A DNA stretch of 64,000 bases from contig NZ_JAMTCK010000008.1 of assembly GCF_024171785.1 (NCBI RefSeq), positions 62,001 to 126,000 on the forward strand. Direction: 5' to 3'. This DNA is from Goodfellowiella coeruleoviolacea. Its GTDB lineage: Bacteria > Actinomycetota > Actinomycetes > Mycobacteriales > Pseudonocardiaceae. Below, in pieces: positions 60,736 to 64,000 of the stretch (within the stretch, counting starts at the first letter, position 1; each line of letters begins with the position of its first letter). The notes under the pieces are model-generated. The model searched no databases. It saw only the letters and a program-made list of their open reading frames with translations, and had not been told where the DNA came from. Position numbers and translations under genes: made by a program.

Positions 60736-61470
60736 TCACTCGCGGGTGCGCAGGTACTCGCTGATCAGGTCCTTGATCGCGGAGCGGACGGCGTCCAGCC
60801 CCACGCCCTGCTCGGCCAGGGCGCGGCTCGCTGGGCCCCGGGTGTCGTGCAACAGGCCGAGCAGCAGGTGTTCGGTGCCGATGTAGTTGTGCCCGAGTTC
60901 GAGCGCCTCGCTCAGGGCCGCGTCCAGGCCGCGGCGGGCCGACGCGCCGACCGGGATGGCCGCTGGCGCGGGTGTGTCTCCCGCGGGCACGCGCTGCTCC
61001 ACGGCGGCGCGCAGGTCGGCCGCGGCGACGCCCAGCGCGTGCAGTGCCCGGGCCGCCAGGGTCTGCTCGTCGTCGAGGATGGCCAGCAGCAGGTGCTCGG
61101 TGCCCAGGCTGTCGTGGCGCAGACGGCGCACGTGCTGCTCGGCCCGCTCCAGCGCGGTCCTGGTGCGCGCGGTCAGCCGGGGGAACGCCCCGGCCTGGGC
61201 CAGGTCGGCCAGGGTCAGGCTGGCCCAGCGCGGACCGTAGCGCTGCTGCGCGGCCTGCCGGCTGACGCCGAGGTGCGTGCCGATGTCCGACCACGAGTGG
61301 CCCTGGGCGCGGGCCTGCTCGATGCAGTACCCGAGCAGGCGGTCGCCGAGCCGGTTCAGTTCGGTCACCAGGGTCTCGGCGACGCTGACCCGGTCGAGGG
61401 CGCTGCCGGACCCGGCACGGCTGTCCACCACGGCGATCAGGTCGGCGAGGTCGGGAAGCTCTGGCACCAC
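60736..61470 (-). CDS. Clp N-domain protein with an N-terminal helix-turn-helix
   Basis: A 244-residue protein. Residues about 35-75 look like a helix-turn-helix (GHSWSDIGTHLGVSRQAAQQRYG). Two Clp-N repeats follow (TALERAEQHVRRLRHDSLGTEHLLLAIL and ALELGHNYIGTEHLLLGLL), the substrate-binding half of ClpC/ClpA without the ATPase. Such proteins act as regulators in actinobacteria. GTG start; promoter region contains two GTCAAG-N6-CTTGAC boxes that it probably binds itself. Confidence 0.88.
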   Translation of the reverse strand: MVPELPDLADLIAVVDSRAGSGSALDRVSVAETLVTELNRLGDRLLGYCIEQARAQGHSWSDIGTHLGVSRQAAQQRYGPRWASLTLADLAQAGAFPRLTARTRTALERAEQHVRRLRHDSLGTEHLLLAILDDEQTLAARALHALGVAAADLRAAVEQRVPAGDTPAPAAIPVGASARRGLDAALSEALELGHNYIGTEHLLLGLLHDTRGPASRALAEQGVGLDAVRSAIKDLISEYLRTRE

Positions 61471-61482
61471 TCCAGTGTGGCC

Positions 61483-61530
61483 GTCAAGGAAAGACTTGAC
61501 AGTTAAGCACTCGTCAAGGAATAACTTGAC
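61483..61530. promoter_or_regulatory. Two GTCAAG-N6-CTTGAC boxes in a divergent promoter
   Basis: GTCAAG-N6-CTTGAC at 61483-61500 and 61513-61530, 30 bp apart centre to centre. They fill the 62-bp gap between the Clp-N/HTH gene and the hydrolase gene, so one protein can repress both directions. The CTTGAC arms also supply -35 boxes (TTGACA at 61496). Confidence 0.7.
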
Positions 61531-61532
61531 GC

Positions 61533-62999
61533 ATGGATGTTTCTTCCTGTTTGGATGCCCTGAACGCGCTCGTGCCGGAGATCCTCAAGCTCACCGGCGC
61601 GCCCGGCCTGTCGATCGCGGTGGGCGTCGGCGAGGAGGTGGTGTGGGCCGGCGGATACGGGGTCGCCGACCTGGCGAGCGGCCGGCCGATGACCACCGAC
61701 GCGGTCGGGCCGACCGGATCGGACTGCAAGCCCTACACCGCCGTGGCCGCCATGCAGCTGGTCGAGCGCGGCCTGATCGGTCTGGACGACCCGGTCAACG
61801 ACTACCTGGACGCCGACCTGCGGGTGGTCAACCCGCTCGGCGCCCGCGAGATCACCCTGCGCGACCTGCTGATCCACCGCAGCGGCCTGGGCACGAACTT
61901 CGGCAACTGCTCGCGCACGCCGCCCGCGCCACTGGGCGAACACCTGCGGCGAGTCTTCCGCGAGGCCCGCAGCGACGCCTACGGCGGGTCGGTGCTGCCG
62001 TTCTGGGCTACCCAGGTCGGCGCCCACTACCAGTACAGCAACGTGGGCATCGCGCTCGTCGGCTACCTGGTCGAACTGCTCAACCCGGACCGGGTGTCGT
62101 TCTCCGAGTGGGTGCGCCGGCACGTGTTCACGCCGCTGGGCATGACCTCGACCTGCTTCCCGCCGGCCCAGCACCCCGACCACGTGCCCGCTGACATCTA
62201 CACCCGCCGGTCGACCGGCTACGCCACGCTCGGCGGCTTCCACTTCCGGCTGCCCCAGATCTACGTGGGGGACTACCCGGCGGGCACCGCGCTGACCACC
62301 CCGTCCGACCACGCCCGGTTCCTGCTGGCCATGACCGGCGGCGGTGCGCTGGGTGGTGCGCGGGTGCTGCGGCCGGAGACGGTCGCGCGGATGATCACGC
62401 CGCAGGCCGGGCGCGGGCCCGACCCGAGCGCGGCCATCGGACTGGTGTGGTCGGTGTTCGACCACGGAACCCCGCAGGGCTACTTCGGCCACGGTGGCGA
62501 GTACATGTGGGGCTGGCACAACGTGTCCCGCGCCTGGCCGCACCACCGGGTCTGCGTGACCGCCAACGTCAACCAGTGGGACATGGGCGATCTGGGCAGC
62601 TCGGACCGGCCCAGCCACCTGGCTGGCCGACTGGCGCTGCGCGTGGTCACCGCCTGGGTCAACGGCCAGGACCCCCGGCCGCCGCGGGACGCGGCGTCGG
62701 CCCAGAGCTACCTGGCCGGTCTGCTGGTCGGTGACCGGCTGACCACGCGCCTGGGCATCACCACCCGTCCTACCGAGGCCGAGATCGCCCGGATCGCCCA
62801 GACCGCGGTCGTGGCGTCGGGCACGCCGTGGGACCCAACCGCGTTCCAGGACGCGCTGCGCGAGGGGCACATCACCGGTGACGTGTTCACCGCCAACGCG
62901 GAACTCATCCGGCGGGAGATCCCCGACTCGCAGCGCGAACTGGTCGCCAGGCAGCTCGGCGTGCCCGGGTTCGGCCGGCACATCCCCGGCCTGTCCTGA
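61533..62999 (+). CDS. Serine hydrolase of the beta-lactamase / esterase EstB fold
   Basis: A 488-residue protein. The N-terminal 360 residues form a class C beta-lactamase-like domain: SDCK (SxxK, nucleophile Ser), YSNVG (YxN) and GHGGEYMWGW (HxG-like third motif). The C-terminal extension of about 130 residues is unusual for the family. No signal peptide, so probably cytoplasmic, an esterase or peptidase rather than a beta-lactamase. ATG only 2 bp after the operator boxes. Confidence 0.9.
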   Translation: MDVSSCLDALNALVPEILKLTGAPGLSIAVGVGEEVVWAGGYGVADLASGRPMTTDAVGPTGSDCKPYTAVAAMQLVERGLIGLDDPVNDYLDADLRVVNPLGAREITLRDLLIHRSGLGTNFGNCSRTPPAPLGEHLRRVFREARSDAYGGSVLPFWATQVGAHYQYSNVGIALVGYLVELLNPDRVSFSEWVRRHVFTPLGMTSTCFPPAQHPDHVPADIYTRRSTGYATLGGFHFRLPQIYVGDYPAGTALTTPSDHARFLLAMTGGGALGGARVLRPETVARMITPQAGRGPDPSAAIGLVWSVFDHGTPQGYFGHGGEYMWGWHNVSRAWPHHRVCVTANVNQWDMGDLGSSDRPSHLAGRLALRVVTAWVNGQDPRPPRDAASAQSYLAGLLVGDRLTTRLGITTRPTEAEIARIAQTAVVASGTPWDPTAFQDALREGHITGDVFTANAELIRREIPDSQRELVARQLGVPGFGRHIPGLS

Positions 63000-63032
63000 C
63001 CGCTGGCCGTCCCCGGGCCGCGGCTTCGTCCA

Positions 63033-63620
63033 CTACGGACTGTCCGATGTGGATGTGGATGTGGATGTGGACAGCATGCCGCGGAGCAGTTCGCGAACGG
63101 CAGGGGTGGGGTCGAAGCCCGGGTCGGGCACGATGTACTGGTGGGCGAGCAGGCCGTCGAGCAGCGCCATCAGCGTCCAGAAGTGCCGGACCGGTTCGGT
63201 CGAGCCCAGTCGGCGCAGCCACTCCGCGCCCCAGGACTGCAGTTCGTCCCGCTTGGTCCGCACCAGCTCGCGCAGTTCGGGGTGGACCGTGGCCTCCACG
63301 AAGATCGCCTGCCTGGCCAGGGTGAGGGTGCGCTGCGGGCCGGCCAGCCGGTGCAGCAGGCGGCCCACCGCCTGGGTGAAGCCCTCCAGGTCGACCTCGG
63401 TCAACTCCTGGGCCAACCGGTGCCAGGTGTTGTGCTCCTGCTGGCTGATCCGGTCCAGCACGCCGGCCACCAGTGCCTCCCGGGTGCGGAAGTAGTTCGA
63501 GGTGGAGCCGAGCGGTAGGCCGGCCTCCGCGTCCACCGCCCGGTGGGTGAGCTGCCTGCTGCCTCGGGTGCCGAGTACCCGGATGGCCGCGTCCAGTGCC
63601 TGGTCCTGCCGAGTTTCCAC
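63033..63620 (-). CDS. TetR-family repressor with a repeat-encoded C-terminus
   Basis: A 195-residue regulator. DNA-binding domain: DAAIRVLGTRGSRQLTHRAVDAEAGLPLGSTSNYFRTREALV (shown by GLPLGSTSNYF, the recognition helix). Ligand domain as usual. The C-terminus STSTSTSTS is encoded by four copies of a GTGGAT-type hexamer (about 63045-63070). GTG start. Divergent from a FAD-dependent oxidoreductase across a 41-bp near-palindrome. Confidence 0.92.
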   Translation of the reverse strand: METRQDQALDAAIRVLGTRGSRQLTHRAVDAEAGLPLGSTSNYFRTREALVAGVLDRISQQEHNTWHRLAQELTEVDLEGFTQAVGRLLHRLAGPQRTLTLARQAIFVEATVHPELRELVRTKRDELQSWGAEWLRRLGSTEPVRHFWTLMALLDGLLAHQYIVPDPGFDPTPAVRELLRGMLSTSTSTSTSDSP

Positions 63621-63635
63621 GCGCCGACCCTACCG

Positions 63636-63676
63636 TGCCAGCCAGTGCTACTACAGATGTAGTACGTTGGCTGGCA
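63636..63676. promoter_or_regulatory. 41-bp near-palindromic operator
   Basis: Outer arms TGCCAGCCA/TGGCTGGCA and inner dyad TACTACA-GA-TGTAGTA are all perfect; the two 3-4-nt linkers differ. The right end is the A of the oxidoreductase ATG (63676). A TetR dimer pair could bind it and block both genes. Confidence 0.75.
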
Positions 63677-64000
63677 TGGAAAAACGAGCACTTGTCGTGG
63701 GCGGTGGCATCGCCGGCCTCGCCTCGGCCATCGGGCTGAGCCGGGCGGGCTGGCAGGTGAGCGTGCGGGAGCGCGCGGCCGGTCTGTCCACCACGGGCAC
63801 GGCACTGGGCATCTGGCCGGCGGCGCTGCGCGCGCTGGACCGGCTCGGCATCGGCGACGCCCTGCGCGAGCACGCCGTGCGCCAGCGGCCGGAACTGATC
63901 CTGCGGCCCGACGGGCGCCAGGTGGCCACTGTGGACACCGCGAGGCTGGAGCGTCGCCAGGGCGAGGCGGTCTACCTGGTGCGCCGGCCGGACCTGTTGG
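63676..64000 (+). CDS. FAD-dependent oxidoreductase, N-terminal part (cut by window end)
   Basis: First 108 residues of a group A flavoprotein monooxygenase. FAD-binding motif ALVVGGGIAGLASAIGLSRAGWQV, then TALGIWPAALRALDRLG. Open at base 64000. The ATG is inside the operator, with no room for a ribosome-binding site, so the mRNA is probably leaderless. It is controlled by the adjacent TetR. Confidence 0.92.
   Translation, partial: MEKRALVVGGGIAGLASAIGLSRAGWQVSVRERAAGLSTTGTALGIWPAALRALDRLGIGDALREHAVRQRPELILRPDGRQVATVDTARLERRQGEAVYLVRRPDLL

Overview
This 64 kb window comes from a very GC-rich actinomycete chromosome. Third codon positions are almost always G or C, GTG starts are common, and several start codons have little or no leader. 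The gene set (type I Idi, Spo0M, PucR, an F420-type luciferase-like oxidoreductase, a Ser/Thr kinase with an FHA partner, Clp N-domain proteins) suggests a Pseudonocardiales-like organism, but this is inferred from gene content and style only. Both ends are cut inside genes: a cytochrome P450 on the left and a FAD-dependent oxidoreductase on the right.

Left part (1-27.5 kb), mostly metabolism. After the P450 tail, a secreted protein and an enoyl-CoA hydratase comes a divergent pair, a DHA2-type efflux pump and a quinone-oxidoreductase-like enzyme. Both are driven by promoters with 19-bp spacers and a shared dyad typical of MerR-family control. From 5.9 to 16.8 kb lies a reductive pyrimidine/hydantoin catabolism cluster: F420-type oxidoreductase, dihydropyrimidinase, beta-ureidopropionase, NCS1 permease, PucR regulator, class III (beta-alanine-type) aminotransferase and semialdehyde dehydrogenase. 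Then follow an FkbM methyltransferase, Idi, a very large PHP-like/UvrD fusion helicase, a TetR-MFS-SDR unit, and a divergent IlvE/MocR pair.

Middle (27.7-45.3 kb), a defence-rich island. A complete type I-C CRISPR-Cas locus (cas3-cas5c-cas8c-cas7-cas4-cas1-cas2 plus an 8-repeat array) is followed on the other strand by a module I could not match to a named system. It consists of a Crp-family regulator, a class III nucleotidyl-cyclase-like protein, a P-loop/helical-repeat NTPase and a membrane-anchored protein. The last three overlap by 4 bp each. The cyclase C-terminus and the NTPase N-terminus share a 29-residue Gly/Gln/Asn-rich motif (24 identical), the arrangement expected of amyloid-type or beta-solenoid signalling motifs that connect an NLR-like protein to its effector. 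A TGTCC-N6-GGACA site with Crp-operator geometry lies in front of the cyclase operon. Beyond it are Spo0M, a secreted HNH-type nuclease behind a perfect 24-bp palindrome, and a nuclease-helicase of the DUF2075 type.

Right part (45.5-64 kb): two secreted parallel beta-helix proteins, a lipoprotein, a membrane Ser/Thr kinase with an FHA protein, MazG, two small CVQCH-containing proteins, a homogentisate-type aromatic catabolism operon under a MarR regulator with a perfect palindromic operator, an epoxide hydrolase, a third MerR-type promoter in front of a small protein, a Clp-N/HTH regulator facing a beta-lactamase-fold hydrolase across two identical-architecture boxes, and a TetR/FAD-oxidoreductase pair around a 41-bp near-palindrome. 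A 128-bp intergenic element with two TTGTCCACA boxes occurs twice, in inverted orientation, at 8.4 and 60.5 kb.
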